The position numbers and the translations under genes were made by a program. Source: Elephas maximus indicus (Eukaryota > Chordata > Mammalia > Proboscidea > Elephantidae). From it: a stretch of 64,000 nucleotides of DNA. The stretch covers positions 104,236,480-104,300,479 of the forward strand of contig NC_064825.1 in assembly GCF_024166365.1 (NCBI RefSeq). The letters run 5' to 3'. Shown one piece after another: positions 24,262-36,899 of the stretch. The notes under the pieces were generated by a model. It searched no databases, was not told the DNA's origin, and saw only the letters and a list, made by a program, of their open reading frames with translations. Position 1 is the stretch's first letter. The number at the start of each line of letters is the position of its first letter.

Positions 24262-24700
24262 TGTTAGTTTGGGTTCCCTAGGTGTAGAGCCTGAGGTGGA
24301 GAGTTTGATGAAAGTGATTTCCAGGAAGAAAGGAAGCAAGTGAAGAAGACGATGGTAGGGGTTAGAGTGGGTGTGGTCTCAGTTGGAGTCTGACTTCAGC
24401 TTGTAGCCTTAGGAGCTTTGGAGTATAAATTGTATACTCCAATTTACCACAGGGCAGGACCTACCTTGAGGTACCTAGTGCCAGTCTGTCATTGACCACT
24501 CATGGGCCTTGGGGTGGTGGGCACGATCTCCTATATTAGACAGCTGCATTTTCTCTGTTACAAATGTCCATGGGAGGGTGGCAATGCAAGGTGTTAGCCT
24601 AGATTCACAGCAGCTAGGTTATGGGTGCTCTGACTCTGTATCCCTACTGGCACCACCAGAGTCAAGACCCCCATCCTATCAAGCCAAATCATTATGATGA
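24262..24700 (-). mobile_element. Probable old LTR, minus strand
   Basis: It starts 'tgttagtttgggttccctag', which resembles the inverted terminus of MLT2-like or related LTRs, followed by about 430 GC-richer bases. The far end is not defined. Confidence 0.35.
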
Positions 24701-24714
24701 ATTCCTAACTACTA

Positions 24715-25400
24715 TCCTTTTTCCAGTCTTGTTGCCATATTGTAGCTAAAATTAACATTCTAAAACTCAAATATAGTCATATCATTTGCTAGCTCGAACA
24801 GTCCTTCAATGTTTCTCTGATGTCCTTATCGTTCAGCTCTAACATGATTATAAAACTTCCCGATCTTCTCTGTTCCCATCTCCCCGGTTTCATGTTTTGC
24901 TATTCTACCCTTTTACATGTTCACTGTCCAGCACAGTTCTCAGCAAACCTTGGGGCTTCAAAAAATAATTGTTGAAGGATAGATGCAGTAGCAACCACAG
25001 CCATAGTAAATGGTTTAATGAATGAATTTCCTAGCCTATGTATTCTATCACCTATGTATTCTCTCACACCAACCACATGCCTCTTTATCGTATTGACTCC
25101 TTTTTATCCTTCAGTCCATTTTGGATAATTTCCCTCTAAGAAAACTTCCCTGACCCCCTGGTCACTGTTATGTCTTCTTGCCATCCGCTGTCACAACACA
25201 TAATACTGCCATGATTGTACCATTTATATCACTGCACTGTACTCTTCTGTTTCCTCCTGGGAATCACCCAATGGATCATAAGCAGGATCTGGGCCTCTTT
25301 TTAGTTAAAACTGAAGGCCCAGCAACTATTCCTGGGCATAATATACTCCTTGGACTTAAAAGTATGTGTTGGCTGATGAATGAATGAATGAAGCAAAGAA
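24715..25400 (+). mobile_element. L2 LINE 3' fragments
   Basis: Old L2-like text: 'aaaacttccctgaccccctg', 'gcactgtactcttctgtttc', and the tail '(tgaa)n' at 25375-25395 (gatgaatgaatgaatgaag). Probably two segments, about 24715-24965 and 25027-25400. Confidence 0.6.
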
Positions 25401-25889
25401 TGAAATATATCTATGCTGAATTTGCTTTGTGCGTAGACAGAGTCACAAATTTCTTCCAAACAACTTTTAATAATGAAGTGTTACCAAAAAATCAGTGAAC
25501 GGAGAACAACTAACACATGCAGCCTACATTCATAAGATAATAAAACCTGGTTGAGAGTAGGGAGAATATCAAGGTAAAATATTTGCTCAGACACTGAGAA
25601 TTTAGTTGCATTTCTTTCTCATTTTTTAGTTTAAGCAGGAGTGAAAATAAATTCTAACTCCTCCACAAGGTCTAGCTAGAATTCTTCAGAGGGTCGGAGT
25701 CAGATAAAGGTAGGAAATAATTTCCTAGAGTTCAGTACTGTTTTTTTCTCCCTATATTTTATTTAATTTGTTCATCTTCCTTCGTGTTTTAATTATTAAT
25801 TTAATATTTAGTATGCACTAGATAGTTTGCTACGTGGCAGAAACTACTGTATCTAGTAGACAAGTATTTTATGGAGGATGACATTAATA
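25400..25889. other. No feature seen
   Basis: AT-rich; no gene or clear repeat recognised. Confidence 0.4.
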
Positions 25890-26070
25890 AATAGACCAAA
25901 AAAAAAAATGCAAACTCATTGCTGATGAGTCAATTCCAACTCACAGCAACCCTAAAGGACAGAGTAGAACTGTCCCAGGGAGGTTCCAAGGAGTGGCTGA
26001 TGGATTAAAACTGTCGACCATTTGGTTAGCTGCTGAGCTCTTTGCCACTATGCCACCAGGGCTCAGTTTC
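25890..26070 (-). repeat. AfroSINE (minus strand)
   Basis: Reverse-complement copy: 'gtcaattccaactcacagca', 'aaggacagagtagaactgtc', ending 'gccactatgccaccagggct'. Full length apart from the tail. Confidence 0.9.
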
Positions 26071-26519
26071 TACCTAATATGCAAATAATCTTTTACTTGA
26101 TTTGTGTATGGTGTGAGGTACGGGTCCTGTTTCATTTCAAATGTTCTTTTATTTAGCCATCACTCTCTCTGGTGGGTTTTCAACCTAAGATGGGTGACAC
26201 GAGCAATACAAAACGGTTTTGAGGCACATAATTCCTCATTTAGAAATGTGGCTCAATCTTCATATCTACCATTCAGAGTTTAAATGGGCAACTGCTTTTA
26301 TAGCCCTAAAGTAGTTGATATCATAATGTTGCTGGCAAAAACAGACCATAACTTGTGGTATGTAAAAATTAGCAGAGAAATCAGTAAATATTAGATTTTT
26401 ATTTATAGATAAGGAACTAATACATATAATGTTCCCAGCACAGTCCCTGGCTCAATAGATAGTAGCTATTATAATTATCCGGCCTTTCTAGCATCATTGT
26501 TTGACAATGTATCACAACT

Positions 26520-26660
26520 ATTTAGAGCACGGTATGTGAAATCAATCAGATTCTAGTTCCTGGCTCATGAATATATCTGTTTTCTCTCAGTTCCTTACTG
26601 GTAAAATGGGATAATAGAGGTCCTGATCTCTTAGCACTTGTTACAGAGATTATTGCTCAA
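26520..26660 (+). repeat. MIR-like SINE
   Basis: 'tcagttccttactggtaaaatgggataata' is the diverged MIR core and 3' region. A second MIR 3' tail (gttcccagcacagtccctgg) lies just upstream at 26420-26470. Confidence 0.5.
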
Positions 26661-26955
26661 TACCAATAAATTTTATTATACCTTTTATCTTTTTAATAAA
26701 GGGAAAGCTTATGCATCCATTTACATGGACTATACTATTATAACTAAGTCCAAATTTGGTAGAATTTTCAAGTATTCAAAGAATGCTCCTGGGTTAGGTT
26801 TTTTTTCTCTTTTCTTGCACCTATTTATAATCTGCTAAATGCAAAATCTATGAATTATAACGATCTTTTTTTTATCTTTATCCCATAAGTATTTCTTCCT
26901 GAGACCATTGTAAAAGTTCTTTTCACACTTGCCTTAATAGAATCATTCTTAGGAT

Positions 26956-27902
26956 CTAGAAATGTTTGTCATCTGAAATAGATTTCCTGCTGCACAATTT
27001 CACAAGGGCATTTTTCATCTGGGCATTTCTGAAGGTATATATTAAAGGATTTAACATTGGAGTTATGATGGTGTAGAATACGGCAACTGCTTTGTCAACA
27101 GATAAAGTAGCTGCGGGTCTCATATACACAAATATACAGGGCACAAAGAATAAGACAACCACTGTGATGTGGGAAACACAAGTTGAGAGAGCTTTACGCC
27201 TCCCCTCTAAGCTGTGGGTCCTTAAGGAGCACAGGATGACCACATAGGAGGCCAGCAAGAGGAGAAAGTTTAACAAGCAGATGAAGCCACTGTTGGCAGC
27301 AACAAAGAGCCCTAGAATGTGAGTATCAGTGCAGGCAAGATTGAGCAAAGGGTTCAGATCACACATAAAGTGATCTATGATGTTAGGGCCACAGAAGGGT
27401 AATCTAAACATGAAGAGGATCTGTATGATTGCATGGAGAAAGCCTCCCACCCAGGAGACTCCAATTAGCAGACCACACACTCTCCGGTTCATGATAGTTG
27501 TGTAGTGCAAGGGCTTGCAGATGGCCACATAACGGTCATAAGCCATCACAGTAAGAAGGATGACCTCAGCACCTCCGATGAAATGTTCCCCAAAGACTTG
27601 AGTTATACATCCATTGAATGGGATTGTCTTCCTTTCATGGAGTGAATCCACAATCAGTTTAGGGGTATTGACTGAGGAATAGGAAGCATCGATAAAGGAG
27701 AGATAGGCCAGGAAGAAGTACATGGGGGATCCCAGCAATGGGCTGGCAGTGATGGTGACCACAATGAGCACATTTCCTACCACAGTGATGGTATAAAAAA
27801 AAAATAGATGACCAAAAACACAGCAAATGTAACTTTCTGCATCTTTGGATTTTCTGTAAGCCCCAATAGAACAAACTCTGTCACATTGTTCTTATTCTCC
27901 AT
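26956..27902 (-). pseudogene. Olfactory receptor, OR4C-like, frameshifted in TM1
   Basis: A class A GPCR for odorants, expected in the plasma membrane of olfactory cilia coupled to the Golf/cAMP pathway. From the ATG at 27902 the frame reads '[20 protein letters not shown]' (N-glycosylation site NVT) into TM1, then enters a run of ten T residues (sense strand, 27795-27804) and loses frame. The rest is open from 27783 to the stop at 26956 and has every hallmark: [39 protein letters not shown] and [12 protein letters not shown]. Aligned to the receptor at 56642 the T tract adds about 11 bases. The sequence strongly resembles the mammalian OR4C group. It is either a single-lesion pseudogene or an assembly error of one base in the homopolymer: eleven T would keep the frame open, with four extra residues in TM1. 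Confidence 0.9.
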
Positions 27903-27924
27903 GTATTTCGTGAGACCCTTAATC

Positions 27925-27945
27925 ACGTTACCTGCAAAGAGAACA
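27925..27945 (-). promoter_or_regulatory. Probable splice acceptor for the OR coding exon
   Basis: Sense-strand 'attgttctctttgcag' followed by 'gtaacgtg' lies about 30 bases before the ATG at 27902. Olfactory receptors normally join upstream untranslated exons to a single coding exon, so an acceptor here fits. No upstream exon can be placed from sequence alone. Confidence 0.5.
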
Positions 27946-28059
27946 ATTTTTATTAATGCAACCTTGAATTTATTCAGCTTTTTCATTCTAATAAACAATT
28001 CCTTGGTTCTATTGATTTGTAAATTTTTGAGTTTTTTGAGAGATAAATAAAGGTCCTGA

Positions 28060-28620
28060 GCCTTTTTTTTCTTTCATTGTAGTAAATATAAATGTAACAA
28101 AACATTTACCATTTCAAGATTCCTCACGTGTATAATTCGGTGACATTAATTTATGCTCATTATGTGGTTCAACCAACTCCATTATCCATTTTCCAATGTT
28201 TCCATCTCCCTTCATTGAAGCTTAGTATCACCTAAGCATTGAGTCCTCCTTTCTTCCACCTTCCCACCTATCCCTGCAAATCACTAATAAACTTTGGCCT
28301 CTATATACTTCCTTATTCTATAAATTCCATATACCCCAGTGCCCTAGAGTCAATATATAAGTGGGATCAATATTCGTCCTTTTGTAAATGACTTATTTTA
28401 CTCAACATAATGTTTTCAAGGCTCATCTTTGTTATAGCACGTGTCAAGACTTGGATTCTCTTCATGGCTGAAGACAATGTGCCATATACCACTTTTTATT
28501 TGTATGTTCATCTATTGATGGACAGTTAGGCTGTTTCCTCCACCTTTTGCCTATTGTGAATAGTGATGTCATTCAATATTCATATTGATGACTTTTGTGT
28601 GCAATGTGTCTTTAAACCAT
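28060..28620 (-). mobile_element. Old L1 3' fragment
   Basis: Reverse-complement old L1 3' region: 'cttattttactcaacataat', 'ttcatctattgatggacagt', 'gcctattgtgaatagtgatg'. Same type as the ancient L1 at 48615-52385. Confidence 0.7.
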
Positions 28621-28679
28621 GTTTCCATCCTAGTGATTAGTTTTGATTATTAAAGAAAGTTGTCTCCTGGCAGAAGCAT

Positions 28680-28810
28680 ATTACCTGATGTGAGGGAGCT
28701 AAGTTATAGTTCTATAAGTTGTTTAATATCTATGAGCTTCAACTTTACCTGTCAAATGAGGTTAATAATAATAACCCATATGTTTTGAATGTTCGGAGTG
28801 AGTAAGAAAT
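28680..28810 (+). repeat. MIR-like SINE fragment
   Basis: 'atgagcttcaactttacctg' followed by 'aatgaggttaataataataa' matches the MIR core and 3' part loosely. Confidence 0.45.
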
Positions 28811-29884
28811 TTTCTATTAGTATGTCTGGAAAGTGCTGAAAAATAGTAACTTATCTATTTGAATAATAATAATCTTAAACAAGACACAACACTATCGAGA
28901 AACTTACCTTAGTGGTCTTTAGAGATGAACTTATTGATATTTGGAAAGTTCAGTAAAAATTCCATCTTCAAAACTGACCTCCTCTTGAAATAAGTAGCTT
29001 TCGATATAACAGCTGTGACACACTTGGCAAAAGAATATTCAGAAAATTCAATATCAAAGCAAAAGTTTATAAAGTGATGTTTGAGTCTAAATCTTTCCTT
29101 TTAGTCTAAAAACACAAAATCTTTTCTCAGAATATCTGGAATTTGAATTTAGAATGGATTCACTTGAAATACTAAAGAGAACTGATCTTCTTTACATATC
29201 TCTGGTCCGGCAGTGCAAGAGGCAGAAAGTGGGGAGGAAAGGCATTTAAATGAACCACTCTACCCATGGTGAACCTTGCTCTGGATGTGCAAGCAGCAAC
29301 CAAAAACATTTTCACCGTGCACTACATGGATGTATAAAGAAGTTTCCATAAATATTCGGGGGCCTTGTCTTGCTCTCTTGGGAATAAATTATCTCCTTTG
29401 AATGACGTGGTAGATATGCTGGAAAGACATACTTAAGTAATCCATTGTTGAGTAGGGACTTGTATTACCTCACTTGGAAACTAACCAAATGAAAGTTCCC
29501 TTTCTCTGCCTAGACTTAGAGCAGTAATACAATTGTCAAGGAAGCTGAGTGCCATGTGAATAGCAGGTGGCATGATGCCAGTGTGTAGGCTGTGATATAA
29601 TTTCTCTGTTGACTCATTTCACAGAGGGGGCTTCTGAGTTGTTACCAATATTAAACCTTTCCTAGAAATACATTATCAAATGCTTGAGAGTTAGAGCAGT
29701 AGAGCATGAGTCAGAATCGACTGGACAGCAATGGGTTATTTTAAAGTACTTGTCTCCAAATTTGTTTTTTACATTTCAGAGGTCTTTGGAAGTAGCCAGA
29801 GGCCCCCAAAGGTGTCAGATAACTGCATCTTCTGGGACTCATGGGCTGGTCAGAAAGCAATCCCAGACACCCTTTGCCACCATA

Positions 29885-30052
29885 TCGATGCTGACTTAGT
29901 GACTACAGAAGTGTCCCATAGGATTTTCAAGGCTGTAAATCTTTATGGAGTCGACTGCCACAATTTCTCCCACTGAGCAGCTGGTTACTTCCAACAGCCG
30001 AACTTTTGGTAAGCAGATGAGCATTTTAACAACTGAACCAGCAGGGTTCCTT
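29885..30052 (-). repeat. AfroSINE (shared with copy 1)
   Basis: Counterpart of 1035-1203, ending 'accagcagggttccttgg'. Confidence 0.8.
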
Positions 30053-30063
30053 GGTCAGAAAGC

Positions 30064-30333
30064 TGTTGTTACTAGGTGCTGTTGAATTGGTTCCCACTCA
30101 TAGAGACCCTATGTACAACAGAACAAATCACAGTGGTCCTGTGCCATCCTCATAATCATTGTTATGGTTGAGCCCATTGTAGCAGTCACTGGGTTAATCC
30201 ATCTTGATGGCGGTCTTCCTGTTTTTCCCTGACCGTCTACTTCACCACGCACGATGTCCTTCTCCAGGGACTGGTCCGTTCTCATTTCCAAGAAGCATTC
30301 TGGCTATGCTTCTTAAAGCTAGGCCGAAAGCTA
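30064..30333 (-). mobile_element. 5'-truncated RTE LINE, 3' end only, minus strand
   Basis: Reverse-complement RTE 3' region: 'gaccctatgtacaacagaac' near the start and 'ttctccagggactggtccgt' later. It is bracketed by 'ggtcagaaagc' at 30053-30063 and 30334-30344, an exact 11-base target duplication. Copy 1 has one uninterrupted 'ggtcagaatgc' there, so the insertion is specific to copy 2. Confidence 0.9.
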
Positions 30334-30469
30334 GGTCAGAAAGCCAGGCAGCTTTAAAAATGTAGAGATCTCTAAAACACAAGATGAGAGTTCTGCTTGT
30401 TCTACATCTTTGTTACTTGGTATTTTTAGTTGTTTTTCTTTTAGTCATTCTAAGGGTTACATGTTGGTG

Positions 30470-30560
30470 GTAGTGGTGCTGTAGGGTGGATTCTGACTCA
30501 TAGTGACCCCGTGTGACAGAGAAGAACTGCCCTATAGAGTTTTCTATGGTGTTATCTTTA
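30470..30560 (-). repeat. AfroSINE fragment (shared with copy 1)
   Basis: 'gtggattctgactcatagtg' and 'gacagagaagaactgcccta'; counterpart of 1335-1432. Confidence 0.75.
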
Positions 30561-30562
30561 CA

Positions 30563-30765
30563 GGGAGTACTGGTGATGCAGTGGTTAAAGTGCTTGTCTG
30601 CTAACCTAAAGGTGGGTAGTTTGAATCCACCAGCAACTCCATGGGAGAAGGAAGTGACAGTCTGCTTCTATAAAGATTACAGTCTTGGAAACCCTATGGG
30701 GCAGTTCTACCCTGTCCTATAAGGTCACTATGAGTCAGAATGGACTGGATGGCAGTGGGTTTGGT
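30563..30765 (+). repeat. AfroSINE (shared with copy 1)
   Basis: Near complete, with 'gggcagttctaccctgtcct' and the tail 'gaatggactggatggcagtg'; counterpart of 1437-1645. Confidence 0.9.
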
Positions 30766-30782
30766 TTTTAATCTTTACTGGT

Positions 30783-30925
30783 GGAGCGCTGGTGGCACAG
30801 TGATTAAGTGCTCTGCTGCTAACCAAAAGCGAATGGTTTGAACCCACCAGTTGCTTTGCGGGAGAAAGATGTCCTGTAGGGTTGCTGTAAGTCAAAATCT
30901 ACTCGACTGCATTGGTGTTCTTAAA
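30783..30925 (+). repeat. AfroSINE, internally deleted (shared with copy 1)
   Basis: Counterpart of 1659-1802, carrying the same internal deletion, with a B-box-like 'ggtttgaaccc'. Confidence 0.88.
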
Positions 30926-30973
30926 ATCTTTACAAGTGATGATAACCAGGTCTTTCTTGGGCAGAATAGCTGG

Positions 30974-31620
30974 CGTCTTAGGCTGGGTTCTCTAGGGAAG
31001 CAAAACCAGTAAAATGTATAAATATATATATAGATTTATATCAAGGAAACAGGTCATGTGATTGTAGAGGCTGAAACGTTACAAGTCCATGAATCAGAAT
31101 AGAGGCATCTCCCAATTCATGCAGCCACAGAACTGGTGAACCCAGATCAACAAGTTGGAGAGCAGAGCTCCTGCTCACATGCTGTGGAGGTTGATGAATC
31201 CCAAGATGGGCAGGCAAGACTGCAAGGTTTCTCCTGATTCACGTAGCTGCAGGGACTGGCAAACCCAGATTAGCAGGTCGCGGAGCAGGACTCTTGGTCA
31301 CAGACTGTGAAGATCGATGAATCCCAAGATCGACAGGTAAGCTGTTAGCTCCAGTCACTTGAAGGTCAGACAAGAGGCAATTGCTGCATCCAGAACAAGC
31401 CAAAAACCTTGGGGAGGTATGGAGGAAGGAAGTAGGTGGCAGACGGTGGAGAGAGGAAGGCTAAGGGGGCAGTGAGCTCCCACAGGCCCCACCCCGGCTG
31501 GTATCATTCAGCAGATTCTATCACAGGGGTGATCGCATATCAAATTTCAACAGGAAAGTGGTCACATTATACAACTGCCAAAACACTGAAAATCATGGCC
31601 CAGCCAAGTTGACACACACT
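30974..31620 (-). repeat. ERV-L 3' LTR, main part (R-U5 and most of U3)
   Basis: It aligns along its length with 46080-46729 ('cttaggctgggttctctagg', 'gtttatatcaaggaaac'-type text). The terminal TG has become CG at 30974-30975. It is cut at 31620 by the T tail of the L1; the remaining 25 bases of U3 are at 39210-39234. Confidence 0.85.
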
Positions 31621-32617
31621 CTTTTTTTTTTTTTAAATAATTTTTATTGTGCTTTAAGTGAAAGTTTACAAATCAAGTCAGTCTCTCACACAAAAACCCA
31701 TATACACCTTGCTACACACTCCCAATTACTCTCCCCCTACTGAGACAGCCTGCTCTCTCCCTCCACTCTCTCTTTTCGTGTACTTTTCGCCAGCTTCTAA
31801 CCCCCTCCACCCTCTCATCTCCCCTCCAGGCAGGAGATGCCAACACAGGCTCAAGTGTCCACCTGATCCAAGAAGCTAACTCCTCACCAGCAGCCCTCTC
31901 CAACCCATTGTCCAGTCCAATCCATGCCTGAAGAGTTGGCTTCGGGAATGGTTCCTGTTCTGGAGCAACAGAAGGTCTGGGGGCCATGATCACCGAGGTC
32001 CTCCAGTCTCAGACCATTAAGTCTGATCTTATGAGAATTATGGTCTGCATCCCACTGCTCTCCTGCTCCCTCAGGGGTTCTCTGTTGTGTTCCCTGTCAG
32101 GGCAGTCTTCGGTTGTAGCCGGGCACCATCTAGTTCTTCTGGTCTCAGGATGATGTAGTCTCTGGTTCATGTGGCCCTTTCTGTCTCTTGGGCTCGTAAT
32201 CACCTTGTGTCTTTGGTGTCTTCATTCTCTTTGATCCAGGTGGGTTGAGGCCAATTGATGCATCTGAGATGGCTGCTTGCTACTGTTTAAGACCCCAGAT
32301 GCCCCTCTTCAAAGTGGGATGCAGAATGTTTTCTTTATAGATTTTATTATGCCAGTTGACTTAGATGTCCCCTGAAACCATGGTCCCCAGGCCCCTGTCC
32401 CTGCTACACTGGCCTTCGAAGCATTCAGTTTATTCAGGAAACTTCTTTGCTTTTGGTTTAGTCCAATGGTGCTGACCTCCCCAGAACTGTGTGCTGTCTT
32501 TCTCTTCACCTAAAGTAGTTCTTATCTACTATCTAATTAGTGAATACCCCCTCCCACCCTCCCTCCCTCCCTCCTCTCTCTCGTAACCACAAAAGAATGT
32601 TTTCTTCTCACTTTAAA

Positions 32618-35600
32618 CTACTTCTCAAGTTCTTGTAATAGTGGTCTCATACAATATTTGTCCTTTTGCAGCTGACTAATTTCACTCAGCATAATGCCTT
32701 CCAGGTTCCTCCATGTTATGAAGTATTTCACAGATTCCTCACTGTTCTTTATTGATGCATAGTATTCCATTGTGTGAATATACCATAATTTATTTACCCA
32801 TTCATCTGTTGATGGGCACCTTGGTTGCTTCCATGTTTTTGCTATGTAAACAGTGCTGCAATAAACGTGGGTGTGCATATATTTGTTCATGTAAAGGCCC
32901 TTATTTCTCTAGGATATATTCCAAGGAATGGGATTGCTGGATCGTTTGGTAGTTCTATTTCTAGCTTTTTAAGGAAGCGCCAAATTGATTCCCAAAGTGG
33001 TTGTACCATTTGACATTCCCACCAGCAGTGTAGAAGTGTTCCAATCTCTCCACAGCCTCCCCAACATTTATTATTTTGTGTTTTTTGGATTAATGCCAGC
33101 CTTGTTGGAGTGAGATGAAATCTCATTGTAGTTTTGATCTGCATTTCTCTAATGGCTAATGATAGTGAACATTTCCTCATATATCTGTTAGCTACCTGAA
33201 TGTCTTCTTTAGTGAAGTATCTATTCATATTTTTTTCCATCTTTTAATTGGGTTATTTGTCTTTTTGCAGTTTAGCTTTTGCAGTGTTATGTAGATTTTA
33301 GAGATCAGGCGCTGATCAGAAAAGTCCTAGCTGAAAACTTTTTCCCAGTCTGTAGGTAGTGTTTTTACTCTTTTGGTGAGGTCTCTGGAGGAGTATTTTT
33401 ATTTTGGATGAGCATAAGTGTTTGATTTTTAGGAGCTTCCAGTTATCTAGTTTTTCTTCTACATTCTTTAGAATGTTTTTTAATAGTGTTTATGTCATGT
33501 ATTAGGGCTCCTAACGTTGTCCCTATTTTTTCTTCCATGATCTTTATCGTTTTAGATTTTATATTTAGGTCTTTAATCCATTTTGAGTTAGCTTTTGTGC
33601 ATGGAGTGACGTACAGGTCTTGTTTCATTTTTTTGCAGATGGATATCCAGGTATGCCAGCACCATTTTGTTAAGAAGACTGTCTTTTCCCCATTTAACTG
33701 TTTTGGGGACTTTGTCAAATATCAGCTGCTCACATGTGGATGGATTTATGTCTGGATTCTGAATTCTGTTCCATTGGCCCATGTATTTGTTTTTGTACCA
33801 GTACCAGGCTGTTTTGACTAATGTGGCGGTATAACAGGTTCTAAAATCAGGTAAAGTAAGGGCTCGCACTTTGTTCTTCTTTTTCAGTAATGCCTTATTT
33901 ATCCGGGGCCTCTTTCCCTTCCATATGAAATTAGTGATTTGTTTCTCCATCTCATTAAAGAATGTCATTGGGATTTGGATTGGAATTGCATTAAATGTAT
34001 AGATCATTTTTGGTAGAATAGAGATTTTTATAATGTTAAGTCTTCCTACCCATAAGCAAGGTATGTTCTTCCACATATATAAGTCTGTTTTGGTTTCCTG
34101 CAGAAGTGTGCTGTAGTTTTCTTTGTATAAGTCTTTTACATCTCTGGTAAGATTTATTCCTAAGTATTTTATCTTCTGGGGGGCTACTGTAAATGGCATT
34201 GATTTGGTGATTTCCTCTTCGATGTTCTTTTTGTTGGTGTAGAGGAATCCAACTGATTTTTGTATGTTTATCTTGTATCCCGATACTCTGCTGAACTCTT
34301 CTATTAGTTTCAGTAGTTTTCTGGAGGATTCCTTAAGGTTTTCTGTGTATAAGACCATGTCATCTGCAAACAGAGATACTTTTACCTCTTCCTTGCCAAT
34401 CTGGTTGCCCTTTATTTCTTTATCTAGCCTAATTGCTCTGGCTAGGACTTCCAGCACAATGTTGAATAAAAGTGGTGATAAAGGGCATCCTTGTCTGGCT
34501 CCCGATCACAATGGGAGTGTTTTCAGGCTCTCTCCATTTAGGGTGATGTTGGCTGCTGGCTTTGTATAAATGCCCTTTATTATGTTGAGAAAGTTTCCTT
34601 CTATTCCTATTTTGCTGAGAGTTTTTATCATGAATGAGTGTTGAACTTTGTCAAATGCCTTTTCTGCATCAATTGATAAAATCATGTGATTTTTGTCTTT
34701 TGTTTTCTTTATGTGGTGGATTGTATTAATTGTTTTTCTAATGTTGAACCATCCCTGCATACCTGGTATGAATCCCACTTGGTCATGGTGAATTACTTTT
34801 TGGATATGTTGTTGAATTCTATTGGCTATAATTTTGTTGAGGATTTTTGCATCTACATTCATGAGGGATATAGGTCTATAATTTTCTTTTCTTGTGGTGT
34901 CTTTACCTGGTTTTGGTATCAGGGATATGGTGGCTTCATAGAATGAATTTGGTAGCATTCCACCCTTTTCTATGCTCTGAAATACCTTTAGTAGTAGTGG
35001 TGTTAACTCTCTTCTGAAAGTTTGTAGAAGTCTGCAGTGAAGCCGTCCGGACCAGGGCTTTTTTTTGTGGGGAGTTTTTTGATTACCTTTTCAATCTCTT
35101 CTTTTGTTATGGGTCTATTTAATTGTTATACATCTGTTTGTGTTAGTTTAGGTAGGTAGTGTGTTTCTAGGAATTCATCCATTTCTTCTAAGTTTTCAAA
35201 TTTGAGTATAGTTTTTCATAGTAATCTGATAAGATTCTTTTAATTTCAGCTGGGTCTGTTGAAATATCGCCCATCTCATTTCTTATTTGGTTTATTTGCT
35301 TCCTCTCCTGTTTTTCTTTTGTCAGTTTGGCCAATGGTTTATGAATTTTGTTGAGTTTTTCAAAAAACCAGCTTTTGATCTTGTTAATTCTTTCAATTGT
35401 TTTCCTGTTTTCTATTTCATTTAGTTCAGCTCTAGTTTTTATTATTTGTTTTCTTCTGGTGCCTGTGGGTTTCTTTTGTTGCTCTCTTTCTATTTGTTGA
35501 AGTGGTAGGGATAGTTCTTTGATTTTGGCCCTTTCTTCTTTTTGGATGTGTGCATTTATTGATATAAATTGGCCTCTGAGCACCGCTGTTGCTGTGTACC

Positions 35601-36500
35601 AAAGGTTCTGATGGGAAGTGTTTTCATTCTCATTGGATCCTATGAATTTCTTTATTCCATCCTTAATGTCTTCTATAATCCAGTCTTTTTTGAACAGGGT
35701 ATTGTTCAGTTTCTAAGTGTTTGATTTATTTTCCCTGCTTTTCCTGTTATTGATTTCTACTTTTATGGCCTTATGGTCAGAGAAGATGCTTTGTAATATT
35801 TCAATGTTTTGGATTCTGCTAAGGCTTGTTTTATGACCTAATATGTGGTCTATTCTAGAGAATGTTCCATGTGCGCTAGAAAAGAAAGTATAGTTGGTTG
35901 CTATTGGTTGGAGTGTTCTGTATATGTCTACGAGGTCAAGTTGGTTGATTGTTGCATTTAGATCTTCCGTGTGTTTATTGAGCTTTTTCTGGATGTCCTG
36001 TCCTTCACCAAAAGTGGTGTGTTGAAGCCTCCGACTATTATTGTGGAGCTGTCTATCTCACTTTTCAATGCTGATAGAGTTTGTTTTATGTATCTTGCAG
36101 CCCTGTCATTGGGTGGATAAATATTTAATATGGTTACATCTTCTTGGTGTATTGTCCCTTTAATCATTATATAGTGTCCTTCCTTATCCTCTCTGATGGA
36201 TTTTTTAAAGTCTATTTTGTCAGAAATTAATATTGCCACTCCTGCTCTTTTTTGATTGTTCTTTGCTTGATATATTTTTTTCCATCCTATGAGTTTTAGT
36301 TTGTTTGTGTCTCTAAGTCTAAGGTGTGTCTCTTGTAGACAGCATATAGACGGATCTTGTTTTTTAATCCATTCTGCCACTCCCTGTCTCTTTATTGGTG
36401 CATTTAATCCATTTACATTCAGGGTAATTATAGATAGGTATGAATTTAGTAGTATCATTTTGACGTCTTTTTTTGTGTGTTGACAGCTTCTTTTTCCCAC
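32618..36500 (-). pseudogene. L1 ORF2 (endonuclease-reverse transcriptase), broken
   Basis: Overall length (about 3.9 kb) is right for an intact L1 ORF2 of roughly 1275 codons. Segments in order: endonuclease at 36500-35958 (ITLNVNGLNAPIKRQG, CCLQETHL); linker at 35583-35188; reverse transcriptase at 34958-34506 ([30 protein letters not shown]); catalytic '[12 protein letters not shown]' in 34457-33588; Cys-rich C-terminus with '[12 protein letters not shown]' in 33240-32887; and the end 'WYIHTMEYYASIKN' at 32890-32618. Each open stretch is separated from the next by a shift or stop, so at least five lesions exist. The longest open piece is 289 codons. Confidence 0.92.
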
Positions 36501-36899
36501 TTCATTTTATGTGCTGAGTAGATTTTCTTTATATGTTGTCCTTTCCTCATATTTTTTGTTGTTGATTTTGTTTCTGCTGAGTCTGTATTTTTCCCTTGTA
36601 TGTTATTTTGATGAGTAGGATAGTTTGTGTCCGTTGTGGTTACCTTATTATTTACCCTTATATTCCTAAATTTATAACTAACTTTTATTTCTTTGTATCA
36701 CCGTATCTTCCTCTCCATATGGAAGGTGTATGATTACATTTCTTAGTCCCTCTTTATTATTTTAATGTTGTTTTTATAAAATAGCATCGCCATTACCCTG
36801 TGTTGGGCTTTTTTTTTTTTTTTTTTTTGATTTCACTGTCTGGGTTGACTTCTGGTTGCTCTGCCCAGTGTTCTAGTCTTGGGTCAATACCTGATATTA

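Noticed and set aside
31640-32500. Considered as part of a segmental duplication with 63140-64000
   Set aside because: The similarity is explained by two copies of the same L1 3' UTR; flanking sequence on the left side does not match.
33486-33821. 111-codon plus-strand open frame, with 34264-34569 and 34686-34946
   Set aside because: All antisense shadows of the L1 ORF2 on the minus strand.
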